Below, piece after piece: positions 44,219 through 55,766 of a DNA stretch of 64,000 nucleotides. Each line of letters opens with the position of its first letter. The stretch's first letter is position 1. The stretch is taken from assembly GCA_015345905.1 (NCBI GenBank), contig JADDTR010000039.1:62001-126000 (forward strand), given 5' to 3'. The notes below the pieces were generated by a model. The model worked only from the letters and a program-made list of their open reading frames with translations. It searched no databases and was not told the DNA's origin. Made by a program: the position numbers and the translations under genes. Origin of the DNA: Aotearoamyces nothofagi (Eukaryota; Ascomycota; Leotiomycetes; Leotiales; Tympanidaceae).

Positions 44219-44979
44219 ATGGCAGACACTTTAAGACCAAGGCCTGCGACTCCAAAAGTTGCTCTCCCCAAACCGCCACCACAGAAAGACTCAGCAAAGA
44301 ACGTAGGCCCGCCGCAAGTCCAAGCACATCACAGTGAAGTTAGTGGCTCCACTGGTTTAGCTGGACTTTTGGATCAACGGTATGTCTAATTATCACATCT
44401 CAATATACTAGCCGGAGGTTCAATACTGATTTTAAATAGCGTCCGAGTCACCAATATCCTTTCACAAGCCTTCATTGGAGAAGTCTACCTTTGCGATACC
44501 CAGTTGATCCTGAGCACTGGTCGTCAGGACTACCACATAATACCCATTTCTAAGATCGCAAAGTACGAGGTGCTGTCCAAAGCTGAATCTCAGACAAACA
44601 GAGTGACAGATAATGCTGCGAAAGAAAAGCAGAGAGAGAAGGAGAGGCTCGCAAAGCTGAAGGAAGAAAGACTAGTCAAGCCTCCTGGCGTCAGCAATAT
44701 CGGTCATAGGTTGTTTTTAACGTTAGACAAAACGTAAGCTGGATTTTCAGTGATTGATCAGAATTTAACGCTGACCATTTACCGTATAGTTTACCTGTCC
44801 GATGGCATGAAAAGTCAATTGTTGTTTTAGATGATGTTTTAATCGAGCCTCCATATAATGTGGATGACTGCAAGGCTCCGCCCAAGCAAGCCAAACAATT
44901 AGAGAGAGTCAAGGAGCTTGTCAAAAATGAACTAGCCAAGATTCCAAAAGATACAACTCTAGGTCGTAGAGGTGGTTAG
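44219..44979 (+). CDS. LSM12-like protein (Lsm plus AD domain)
   Basis: Three exons, 44219-44379, 44440-44733 and 44790-44979, encode 214 aa. After a Pro-rich N-terminus, an Sm-like fold begins (VRVTNILSQAFIGEVYLCD, LILSTG). A Lys/Glu-rich coil and a C-terminal anticodon-binding-like AD domain follow (LPVRWHEKSIVVLDDVLIEP). This order is that of LSM12, which in animals links ataxin-2 to RNA and in yeast is associated with Pbp1 and stress granules. I rely on architecture and short motifs only, so the role is inferred. Joins QR|VRV and KT|LPV preserve phase. Confidence 0.8.
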
Positions 44980-45747
44980 GTGTACACTGGCATATTCATC
45001 CATAAAGGCAAAATTATGCGCTTAATCATACCTCATTTGCTGTGCGAATTGAGCAATTGTTTATATCCGCCCAAACCAATAGCTCATGGGACCAGTTAGA
45101 CATAGCTTCTCGTCGCGTATGTATACTCAGTTGATAGCAAAGTTTCCAGACCCAAGTTTCATTCTAATAATAGAAAAAAATTGCACTGCGTTAGCAAGGG
45201 GAGCTGTAACGTAAACTTTACCTATATGCACACATACAGAAGGTGGCGGACAACAGTGACAGGAGAATTTTAAATAAAACCCTCTTACGGGGTGGGGTTA
45301 CGGGTATCTCTATTTCTTGGGCAGCTTTTGATGAATTTAGCAATTTTGCATTGTGCTGAGTAAATTTGCTCTTCAAAAGAAAATTTATTTTGTCCTACTT
45401 AATGAAGGACCTATCAGTATTTTACAGAAAGAGGCACTAATCTAATTATTTTAAATTGAAGATTTTGAGTATTGCCACTTTCGTCCTCTTGTGTATACCT
45501 ATCGAATGTTGAAGAACGGGCGCTAGAGAGCATTTTTATGCTAAAGTCACGTGGTAAATGCGGCTGAATCTAGACTTTAGCGAGGCGCGAAATCCAAAGT
45601 GACGCGGTAACAATCACTCGAAGCTTCAAGCAACAGCATTGCGCCGCGACCTGCATGAATTGTGCCGTTCAGATCATCAACCAAGACGCGCCCTCGATAA
45701 TCCTGTAACATTTTGATTTAACACGTCTGACTGGCGCGGATTAAAAC
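44980..45747. other. Spacer LSM12-like / SSR4-like
   Basis: AT-rich in the middle (45190-45480), with CACGTG at 45548-45553 in the promoter of the next gene. No RNA gene or coding frame was seen. Confidence 0.5.
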
Positions 45748-47952
45748 ATGGCTATGCAAGACCCAAGTCAAGGAGTTCAGAGAGATCTGGTATGCGAACA
45801 ACCCAAGGCTCTCATCGCACAAACATTGCTTATATGATAATAGTTACCTCATATTCATCTGTTGTCGACGTACAGATTTCCCATATTGCCAGCGCTCCAT
45901 CATAACAAAGTTGCCGAGTGGTTACTCTCTGCCCCAAAGATCGTTCGCGACCAAGCTCCCTTCTTCTGGAACTACCTCGACCGACCTGCCGACGGTACTA
46001 TATTACTGACATGGCAGCCCCTCGATGTTTTAGGCACAACATTTGCTACTGATGGTTATATATGGCCGCCAGCGGAGACTGCATTTCAGCTGGAGGTTGA
46101 CAATGGATATGTTTGTCCCCCCTGGTGAAAATACGTCGAAGGTGGATTGCTAACTGCATTGCAGACGTTGGAAATGTATCAGCACAAAGCCGGCTATGCT
46201 CCAGGGGACCAAGTTGCACTTCATTCTCGTCGTCGATATCGACTTTTGCCTTCGAAGTTTCCCCACCCAGCTCAACCCGTTCCAGACGGGAGCTTGTGGA
46301 TCACACACTACTCTCCAGCCGAGCCACAGGATCGTGTGCCTTCAAACATGATACAGCTCGGAGATATGCGCGCCCAGCAAATGATTCAAACTCGAATGTA
46401 TCTACAAACACAGGGCCAGATCGTTCAGAAGGAGTTCATGCTTCATGACCGGGGTAGTTGGCCCCAGATACAGTTTCCTAGGGGCCAAGCTCGAGGCCCT
46501 GGATACCCTGGCGGTGCGAGCAGAACTCCCCAGGCTCTGGCTTATCCACCTCATGCAATGACTCCTGGCCCACCTGCAAAGCGAGCACGGACGCAAACAA
46601 ACCCCCCGCCTGGACCTCCAATCATTGGACCTGCCCCAGTCGAACACGTAGTAGATGACGAGGAAGACACTTCGCGTGGTGATTTGTTTGACCATATTAC
46701 ACCCCGAGAGGTCAGCCTAAGCAGATACAAGCAGAATCATGAGTGGATGGAGGAGATCTTTTCGTCGCCTTATGCTATACATCAAATCCAGCCTGTCGAG
46801 TTGGGGCTTGGTCTCAAGGGTGAATTGAGCAGTCTTACAGAAGACTTCTTCCCGCACAGTTATAAGACACGGATACCACCCGCTACAGAGGACGATGTGG
46901 AGACGGTAATAGAAGAGCCTGGCTATGTCGGTCGGTTGGATCCTGGAAAAGCCGATGAATTCCGGAAACGCGCCAAGGAGCGCATTGCTGAGACAAATGC
47001 TGAGATTGAGAAATTGAAGGCCAAGCATGCCAAGAGAATGGCTAAGTTTAAGAAGGGTGGTCTTGTTCTTGCGGCCGAGAAAGAGCTTCGTACTGCTGTT
47101 CATGATCCTAACGATGTTGGGCCGGAGTATTGGCGCCTTGAAGGGAAGATCGATGATGATGAGGATGATGAAGAAAAGGTGGCGACCAAAATCAGCGGAA
47201 AAGTGGATGATATCGTTGCTCAAGTTGAGGCCTCTCTAGGAAGGCATGCTGCTGCTGTACAAGAACTTCGCCGCATTCAGGACGGCGGCCTTGAAGAGAG
47301 TGTTGTTCCCGAACCTGTCTCGAGAGAATCGTCGCGCAATGGGTCTCAGCAGAGTGGTGTACTAGTCGGAGATGCGGATATAGATATGGGCTCAGCTGCT
47401 GGTCTGCTCGATCAGTTCCACAATGGCGTTTCTGGGACGTCTACACCAGGGAATGGCCTCACGCCGCAAGCTCATCTACAACCTCGGTCATCGACTGGGA
47501 CTCCTACTAACATCCCATCACCACAGCCTGCCGAGGCTAATGAAGAGCCATCTCAAGCGGCCCAAGATGTTGTGATGAGCGATTCCGAGCCGGAAGGTCA
47601 GACTGAGACTAGTGACTGGGTGGTAGTACCCAAGGGTGGAATTTCTCCTCCTGCAGAGCCGCCTGCAGAGCCACCCGCAGAGCCAGAGAAGAAGCAACCG
47701 ACACCACCAGCTGCAGCACCCGAGTCCGACGAAGGCCTTGACATCAACCTAGGTGACACATTCTCAGGGAACCAAGTTGACTTTGGCTCTCTTGATGATC
47801 TGGATACCGCTGGCGACGCTTTAGCTGGTTATGGAGGTGATGAAAATACCGATTTGAGCGGCGATTTGGATTTGGATATGGATGATTCGGCGTTCGGTAA
47901 TGCATTCCATGGCGTTGAATCACGAGATGGTGAAGATGGTGACGGTATTTAA
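45748..47952 (+). CDS. Ssr4-like SWI/SNF and RSC complex subunit (DUF1750)
   Basis: Three exons, 45748-45789, 45844-46110 and 46165-47952, encode 698 aa. The N-terminal ~330 residues match the fungal DUF1750/Ssr4 domain: RDLLPHIHLLSTYRFPILPA, VAEWLLSAPKIVRDQAPFFW, GTILLTWQPLD and LEMYQHKAGYAPGDQVALHS. In fission yeast Ssr4 is a shared subunit of the SWI/SNF and RSC chromatin remodellers. The middle has a Pro-rich stretch with a PAKRAR nuclear signal. A charged coiled coil follows (ERIAETNAEIEKLKAKHAKR). The tail is acidic, with a PAEPPAEPPAEPE repeat (about 47650-47690). The second exon was fixed by the tag acceptor at 45841-45843. Confidence 0.85.
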
Positions 47953-48839
47953 GGACATTGTAGGTTTAGAGCAGAATCGAGTTGTATTAAGTGCAATGCA
48001 TTTCTTGCAGTTTAACTAAGTAATACTAGAAGTTTTAACCATACCTTCTATCTATTTGGGCTCTTTTATATTTCTGTTATAAGCCCAAACGCATTCATAA
48101 CAGCTGCTATCGTGCCGGCAGTACAGACCCAGTCACAACAAAAACATCTTGGGATTGAGCGTTTGAATCCGTAGACGATTGCTCCTAATAACGCTATTCC
48201 AGTGGTACCTGAGTTGTCGTGCGCCGATGGAGTATGGCGGCTCTTGGCATGATCCGCAAGGGTTCTAAGGAAAATCACATCGATATATCCCGCGAGGTGA
48301 AGAAGACATTTGCATATAGACGGGGTCAAGTCCTTCATAGAGTGGTGGCGGTGTAGAATAGTAAGAAGGCGGTAAGAAGGCGGCACAGGACAGTCTCAAT
48401 GGCAGGCTATGCAAGCTGTTGTATAACTTAGAGGGGAGTATCTGACGGCGGAGAAGTCAGGCTAAGCCAGCTGTGCCGTGACGTTGGGATACTATTATAT
48501 AGTTTTTAATTCCGCTATAATTTACTCAAATATTTTTATTTTACTTCCACTATTTACATGATATGATTACTGCCACGTGCATAATTGCAAATTACTCCAA
48601 CTTGATGCACCAAGATACAGGTGCACGTGATAATATCCCATACTCGGAGAGGAAATAGAACACTAAGCCCATTCGGGTGCGCAAGAGCGCTCGCGCTGGA
48701 AACAAATTAGATAGCGATAACAGCCTGGCAGCAGTTGAGAAGCTATCAGATCAGATATATATATCCCAGTATCATGCATCGTCGGTTTAGTATCTGCATG
48801 TCGAGTTGATTGCTTTTGCGCGGGACGTTCTGTCTCATC
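47953..48839. other. Spacer SSR4-like / first carboxypeptidase
   Basis: The spacer contains an AT-rich stretch (48490-48560) and CACGTG at 48574-48579 and 48624-48629 in the carboxypeptidase promoter. A 106-residue minus-strand frame at 48066-48386 has no recognisable domain and was not called. The housekeeping block appears to end here. Confidence 0.45.
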
Positions 48840-50554
48840 ATGGATCTCATATTCTTGCTCTTCATTACGCTTTCGGCTCTCACGACTGCATTGACGGTTC
48901 TGGATCCGAAGGCCGCGTCTTTGGGAGAGGAGGCGATTTACCAGCATCGTTCGCTGCCTGGCCATACTCTCCGTATTCGTAGAACAGATGAGGATGTGTG
49001 TGCAGGAAATGAAGGGGTTGCTGGATATGTAGATATCGGTAAGCGTGGGATTGTGTCATGTATTGTGGATAGTCAGCTGACTCAATTCCAGAGGAAGGTG
49101 ATAAGCATTTGTTCTTTTGGGCGTTTGAGAGTCGCAATGATCCAGAGAACGATCCGGTGATTCTTTGGATGACTGGGTATGTGTTATCTTTTGCTTGGTT
49201 GCTCAATCCAAGCGTATGCTAAATATTTACTTATAGGGGACCGGGCGGTTCGAGCACAGGTATTGGGATGTTGATAGAATTGGGACCTTGTTCGATTAAG
49301 GATAATACGACGACTTCTTTCAACCCTTATGCATGGAATAACAATGCCACTGTTATATTCGTTGAGTAAGTAGCAATGCCCGTCGAAGTCCACTAAAGGG
49401 GGGCAACTTGAAAGAGTAACGAACTGACGACCGACTGGTGTGTAGCCAACCTATCAATGTAGGATTTTCATACTCGCCCAACCATATCCACGATGTGGCT
49501 GAATCGACTACTGACATGCATAACTTCTTGAAACTTTGGTTCCATACTTTTCCGAAGCTTGCTGAACGAGACTTATTCATCGCTGGCGAGTCTTTTGGGG
49601 GCACCTGGGCGCCAGTATTAGCTGCCAGGATCCATGAGCATCAGCACTCGCCCATGGCTCAAGTTGTCCTCGGTACTTCCGAAGAACCACTGAATGAGAT
49701 CAAGCTAAAAGGCGTCCTCCTTGGCAACGCCCAGATGGCGCAAGGCGAACAGTGGAAGGGCTTCTACGACATAGGCTGCACCGGCACAGAACAGCTATTC
49801 AACAAAAGCAGCTGCGACATAATTCAGAGTGCCGCTGGCCGCTGTGAGAAGCTCTTAGAGGTCTGCAACAAGGCGGATTATGACATGGTTCTCTGTGAAC
49901 CAATCCTACAATATTGCCGCTCGAGGAGCGTTTTTTTCATCCAGGATGCCGGCCTCAATCCCTACGATATTAGACAGCCGTGTGCCGCAGGAGCTGAATG
50001 CTACCCAATGATGGATGTTGCAGCTGAATACATGAATAGTACGAGAGTGAAAGCGAAACTTGGTGTCGACAAAGACCTAGTTTTCACACAGCTCAATTCT
50101 GATATAAATGATGATTTTGTCAAAACAGGCGATGTGGGACGAGAGACGTCAAAACAAGTCACTTATCTCCTCAACCAGGTAAGCAATCCATTACCTAGCT
50201 TTCTGTCCATTCCTCCGCAGGCATATGATCTAACACAAAGGCATTGATAAATAGGGCATTGACGTGCTGGTCTACGTGGGCAACAAAGACTGGTACTGCA
50301 ACTCAGCCAGCATGCTGTACTTTGTCAACAGTCTGGTTTGGGATGGGCTGGCGGGATTTAGATCCGAGCCTTTGAAGCCCTGGAGTTCAGCGAACAAGAT
50401 AGCAGGTCAGTTTAAGCAGTGGAGCCATCTCACTTTTCTAGAGTTGTATGAAGCTGGCCATATGGTGCCTATGGATCAACCACAGGTGTCCCTGGATATG
50501 ATAAATCGTTGGCTCACTGAGGTGCGTGTTGTGCCTCGTTTGGGAAGTTCATAG
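48840..50554 (+). CDS. Secreted serine carboxypeptidase (peptidase family S10), copy 1
   Basis: Five exons, 48840-49038, 49092-49176, 49237-49365, 49446-50178 and 50255-50554, encode 481 aa. The signal peptide is [19 protein letters not shown]. The S10 fold has the oxyanion motif GGPGGSS (Gly where classical enzymes have Cys) and [10 protein letters not shown]. The nucleophile is in GESFGG, the Asp lies near [11 protein letters not shown] and the His in [10 protein letters not shown], so the triad is complete. It should remove C-terminal residues from peptides outside the cell or in the vacuole. It is most like the other two S10 copies in this window in layout but clearly divergent. It converges on the aminotransferase gene. 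Confidence 0.9.
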
Positions 50555-50852
50555 CACCCGTGTAATGTAAAATAAAGTACTGCATTGAATACACTGTCCA
50601 TACTACATGATGCACCGCTGGCCCTCCGCGAGCCATTGCCTTGCAGGAAGAATTAATTGTTGTAACAAAGTGGGACAAAATAGAACTTAACAATGCACAG
50701 AAGATAGGATGGGCCTGTGGGGATTGTTCTAATAAGCTTAAATTACAATAGCCCTAGGGTATATTTTCGAGACGATGCCATCGACGAGAACACAGAACTT
50801 CTAAAATCACTAGACATTATAATTACTATTTTTATCTATCGGAAGAATAATA

Positions 50853-52503
50853 TTATTTGAAGCATAGCAATTGCCATACCGATCGATGCGGTTTGCATTT
50901 TTCAAAATCTTCATGAAATCCGGGATATTTTTGAATACTGCTGATGCTTGATCTGCCATCGTCTAGATTTTTATATTCCTGTAGTGCTGCTAGCAGGCGT
51001 TCGAGTCCCACTTCTACAGTGTGGGGATCGGAGGTATAGGCAAGTCGGAAGCGGCTAGGGTCGGGAGAGAAGAAGACCTAGAGGATGTGAGTCAGATATA
51101 GGAATCGTTCCATGGCGCGGGGCTGTTGGATGGTAGGGTATGATGACTTACCTGGCCGGGCTCAAGGTAGACACCTTTGGTAATTAGCCAACGGGCAAAA
51201 ACCAGCTCAGGAGACGAGGCAGAGTTGGAGGGGGAGGGAAGCCAAGCACTTAAGTCGATCCAGATAAACAGCCCTGAATTTGCGGGCGAGTATGGGATAT
51301 GATGCCGACCTAGAAAGGCTGTTGTCTTGCAATAGCCCTCGAGAAGGCGAGCCTGATACATGGAGAAGAATTTGTCAAGGAAGGTCTCATCTTCGAGGAG
51401 CTGTGTGAAGGTCACATCGGAGAAGGCTGTTATCCAGGTAAACATGCTGGAAGCTGGCAGTTAGTACGTCACAAAAAAGGTCTACGGGGAATAGGTAATG
51501 GGCGAAGCTTACGCTAATCTCCTGCAAGCTTCCTTTAAGATATCGTTTCTCGTGACCAGAAAGCCCAACCGTAATCCGCCGAGGCCAAAATCTTTCGAGC
51601 TGCCATAAAGGACGTGTATGTTTCTGCTATCAATACCGGCCTCGCCGTCAAGGTTAAGGACTGACGTGAAGCCGTCCAATTCCTGATTGCCCGCTCCTAC
51701 ACGGTCTGGGCTGGCAAAGACGGACATGGCGTAGATCTCGTCGGAGATCAAATGGAGCGAGTTACGTGCACAAAATCGTGCGAGCTGAAGGAGCGTAGTG
51801 CGGGAATAGCAGCGACCGAGTGGATTGCACGGATTGCAGATGAGGACTGCTTTGACGACTATTCCATCTTTGCGGGCCTGGCAGAGGGCAGAGGAGAACT
51901 TTTTGAGCAGCGATTCCGAATTGGTTGCGAGGAACTGGTCAAAGGGGGCTGGACAGGGTACTTCGACAATTTTGATGCCGTTGCGAGACTCAATGTCGTG
52001 TTTGAACATGCCATAGACGGGTGTGGTGTACATGATGCCTTCTCCGGCATCACAGACTGAGAAAGGGAGGATGTCCAGAAGAGAAGTGACTCCGTTCATG
52101 AATAGGATGTTTGAAGGCTGGATTGTTCGCCCGGGATGGAAGTGCTTGTTGATAAACTTGGCAGCGCCAGCGTTCAGAGCAGGCGAACCAGCGGTTGCTC
52201 CATATGGTAAAACTGTGAAGATGTTAGCACAAGACGAGAAACATCGTCAGCTGGGACTGCGACGAGAGAGAAAATACCAGTTCTAAAATCTGTTTTGTCT
52301 CTTGCCTCGAAATATCTTGTCAGCTCTGGCAACATGAGGCCGTTGATGGAGCTGGTGATATCGATGAGGCCATCTGGGCTCAGTTTCTCGTCGTACGGGG
52401 TGAGACCTTCGATTTCGCGACTAAGATCAAGCATTAGGTCTTCTTTAATATTTGCCAGTCCGCGCTGCGACGGCGAAAGTTGCTGTTTAGATCTCATCAT
52501 CAT
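50853..52503 (-). CDS. PLP-dependent aminotransferase, ACC-synthase-like (class I/II)
   Basis: Four exons, 52503-52278, 52212-51513, 51446-51152 and 51077-50853, encode about 481 aa. Fold type I features are the N-terminal LPYGATAGSPALNAG, the NPCNPLG motif, the DEIYAMSVF strand with the pyridoxal Asp and Tyr, the Schiff-base Lys in LYGSSKDFGLGGLRLGF and the C-terminal SRFRLAY with the carboxylate-binding Arg. The Lys context SSKDFGLGGLR is the ACC-synthase type. Many fungal members are aminotransferases or C-S lyases rather than true ACC synthases, so the substrate is open. There is no signal peptide. It shares a 413-bp divergent promoter with the second carboxypeptidase. Confidence 0.88.
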
Positions 52504-52916
52504 CACTCAGTGTATCTGCTGATGACTTGCTTTCTGTTCTGAAACGGACACACGCCAATTCATGCGAGGTTTGGCAGTGGGGATAAAGAGATATTGATAT
52601 TGATAACGATCAAGATCCAATGGTTATTTGTTGACCGATAGGTAGAAATGGCCAATCTGATTGTGTTTATTGTAGCCCTTAACGTTAAGAGTATTGATGC
52701 GTTCCATGATTCTTTCTCTTATCAGTCCATCATCATTTCTTATCACCCGTGGAGATAGACGAGTCGCGCACTCGTTACCCCGGTTAGGCAAGACGCTGTT
52801 TGATGAGGTAAGCAGCGGATTGGATATTGTGACGAGCGTTGAACAGTTATAAACAGGATATTCACCTCGGTGACCCATCAATATATGCACAAGCACTGGT
52901 GCAGGTAGCTTATACT
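52504..52916. promoter_or_regulatory. Shared divergent promoter, aminotransferase / second carboxypeptidase
   Basis: The 413-bp space contains, by eye, about five HGATAR-type GATA cores (TGATAA three times, CGATAG, AGATAG), more than about one expected by chance. GATA factors such as AreA/NIT2 activate nitrogen-scavenging genes. Control by nitrogen supply is inferred and untested. Confidence 0.35.
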
Positions 52917-54578
52917 ATGTGGTCAGCTCTCGTTCTTTGCTGTTGCGTTGCAACTCTGATAGGCAACATCGAGGCGACATATACCACCGTCAAATCACGA
53001 TACAGCTCCAACAATTCTATTAGAGTGAAGGAGTTTGAAGATGGCCAGCTCTGCAATGGAGGTGGAAAACATTATACTGGATGGGCTGATGTAGGAAATC
53101 GGCATTTATTCTATTGTGAGCTACTAGCCGATAGAACCCCGAGGAATTGATAAGCTGCGTGGGACCAAACTAACTTGCTCAATGCTGTGTAGGGTATCAC
53201 CCAGTTCGGTATGTTGAGCAGAAAGATGCGCCACTGCTTATATGGCTTCAAGGAGGTCCAGGAGGATCTTCGGTCGTGGGAATGTTGTTCGAAAACGGGC
53301 CTTGTCTTGTGGAGAAAGACTTGAACTCTACGAGTTTTAATCCCAATTCGTGGACGGAATCTTACAATGTATTATATATCGATCAACCAGCGGGCGTTGG
53401 ATTCTCTTATGTTGATGATCCTACTGACATGGACCAATATCCGCAAAGAAGCGAGGATTCAGCCCTGGATTTCGTCGCCACCATCAAACTATTCCAGGAA
53501 GCCTTTGAGGACCTCGCTGAAGTCCCGATTCATATCGCCGGCGAGTCTTACGCAGGCCGCTACCTCCCCGAGTATGGAGCAGCAATTCTTAATTATAACA
53601 GCCGTGCTCCGAGCACTTCTCGTATCCCGCTTGTTTCTGTGATGATTGGGAACGGCTTTACCTCCCCTCTACACCAGTACCCAAGCATGTATGAGACGGG
53701 CTGCTTCACTCTAAACGGCATACCTCCCATTTTCAACGAAACACAATGCAATGAAATGGCGGCAGCAGTGGACCGTTGTGAGACGTTACTGGAAAGCTGT
53801 GTCGAGCTTCCCGACGAGCTTGTCTGCAACGCTGCTGGCGGGTATTGCCAGAAATATATCGCCGACATCATCCAGACGACGCTTGTTAATCAGTACGATC
53901 GCACTGTTACTTGTCCAAGCGCCGGTGACTGTTATCCTCTAGTCGACCATATTGCAGAATGGATGAATAGCGAAGACGTTCTAGAGCAAATGGAAATCCA
54001 CCAGGAGACGGAAGGAAGGGGAGGGATATTTCAGGTTGAAAACACACTCATTAATAAGCGGTATATAGAGTCGGCTGACTACTTTACGTCGTCTGTTCCG
54101 GCTCTGCAAAAAGTTCTCGATGATCCAGAAGTGGATGTCTTGTACTATGTTGGCGTCCAAGACTGGGTCTGTAATGCACTTGGAATAAGAAGAATGTTAG
54201 ACAGTGTAAGGTGGAAAGGCCATGCCAAGTTTCGCGGGACAAGTCCAACGGCGCTACCCTGGAAAACAAAAGAAGGCCGAGGTGCTGGATATATGCGGGA
54301 GGTTGACGGGCTGTGGTTCGTCGAGTTGAATGGCTCTGGGCATCTGGTAAGATTTCAAGGTTGCCGCCGCCGTGACTCCCTTATGCTGACAGACTTTGCA
54401 GGCGCCATATAACCAGCCTCACTCCAGCCTTATGCTCGTTCAGCAGTGGCTTCGGCAGGTGCAAGCAAGAATGGCCAAAAATTCAGGGGTTTTATCTCCT
54501 AGTAGAACGAATGGACAACAAAGACTGCAAGAGATGCATGTCCAGGAGAAGGGCCAGGTTCTCGGCGAAGAGCTTTAA
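52917..54578 (+). CDS. Secreted serine carboxypeptidase (family S10), copy 2
   Basis: Three exons, 52917-53115, 53193-54346 and 54402-54578, encode 509 aa. The signal peptide is MWSALVLCCCVATLIGNIEA. The S10 elements in order are GGPGGSSVVGM, DQPAGVGFSY, the nucleophile in GESYAGRYLPEYG, the Asp in YVGVQDWVCN and the His in GSGHLAPYNQP. The spacing of these motifs matches active carboxypeptidases. Several Cys pairs and Asn sequons fit secretion. It has fewer introns than copy 1 and a 60-residue polar tail. An in-frame GTG upstream lacks an ATG, so 52917 is chosen as start. Confidence 0.9.
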
Positions 54579-55766
54579 TATCTAACTTATAAGGCAGCTA
54601 TGTTATAAAAGACAGTTTTGCTCAAAGTAGAATTGTGTCTCTTGCTACTTCTTATTCCAATTGTTTTGTGTTTTGTGTTTTGCATATCAATATCCTCTGT
54701 CGTTGGTTCCCACGTGACAATTTCAAAGCTGGTCTGGTCTCATTTGCCACCTTCCATCTCATCGCAGTGCTCTGTTAGCCAGAGGACGGCGGTAGAAGGA
54801 GGCGTACGTCACGTGCGCTGCCGGGATTAGCTTGACCCCGTGACGGCGTTGCCATTACCTATTCAGAGGCGAGCCGTCTAATCTAATCCCGATAACGAAC
54901 CTAACCGATCTATGGCTTTCCCGGGGTGGCGCCGGTAGACGGGCATACGTGAGCCAGGAGCTTCTACTTCTCAACACCACAAGCCCCGATTGTGGATTGC
55001 TGAATGCCGTTTGCCAAGGCTGTCAAAATAGTAATACTGTCCAGATTATTGAATAATATAATTGCTAAGGAAGGGAGACCCTATAGGCTCCTGAATAGGG
55101 CACTGTTGTTCCCAGAGCCGTCGGCACTTGGCCTTCAACAGACGCTACGCGCCACACGCCACACGCCGCACGCGCACCAACACCTGACCCGATCTCGGCC
55201 TACCCCAAAGAAGAAACATCCCCAAGGAGACATATCCCCAAACAGAGATATCTCGCTATGGGCCACCAAGTCAAGCATAGTCCGTCGCCGGCCCGCCTGA
55301 TCATCTGCCTTTTGCGCTCTCGCTCTCGTCCACCACGCTGAGAATATTTTGCCGACTATCTTCGCTCTGACTCTTATCTATTCTCCAGATGCAGAATGTC
55401 AGAAGATCGGGCGGGTTCCAACAATAACCTCCTCATCATGGCGTTTCGTGGCCCAATTGACCATCATACTTCGCCCCGACGGACGCGCCTGTGATCTTCT
55501 TCTAGTCTGCGTTCGCTCTCGTTCCCTACGTCGAGAAAACTGGCCGGCTGTCTTTATGCTAGCTCTATCTATTCCAGAGATACCAGAACGCCAGAACGCC
55601 AGAACACCCGAAGATTGGAATACAACGATAACATAACCTCCTCATCATGGCCTTATCCTTATCTCCTTGAGCTGCCAATCTGGATTCGCCCGTCTCCAAT
55701 ATCCCCCTTGAGCGCGACGTCTTCAGGTGCATATAAGGCTGCGTGTATATTCGCCGTGAAGTTTGA
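54579..55766. other. Spacer second carboxypeptidase / OPT transporter
   Basis: This 1.2-kb spacer has CACGTG at 54711-54716 and 54810-54815, a gttttgt heptamer repeat (54663-54682) and the diverged duplication at 55253-55650. No coding frame with domain content was found. Confidence 0.5.
55253..55650. repeat. Diverged tandem duplication, unit about 190 bp
   Basis: Two imperfect copies start at about 55253 and 55441. Matching blocks in the same order are the C-G-rich cc(g)acgg stretch, cgctctcgt, gccg-ctgtctt, tctattc-aga, and cctcctcatcatggc. A third copy seems to begin after the last block. The second copy contains an inner ccagaacg repeat (55590-55612). Confidence 0.55.

Noticed and set aside
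48066-48386. 106-codon minus-strand frame between SSR4-like and the first carboxypeptidase
   Set aside because: Low-complexity, no domain, no intron structure or start context; a frame of this length is expected by chance here.
50853-54578. Secondary-metabolite (epipolythiodioxopiperazine-like) cluster suggested by the ACC-synthase-like aminotransferase
   Set aside because: No NRPS, PKS, terpene synthase, P450, methyltransferase or cluster regulator is present in the window. The neighbours are peptidases and a peptide transporter.
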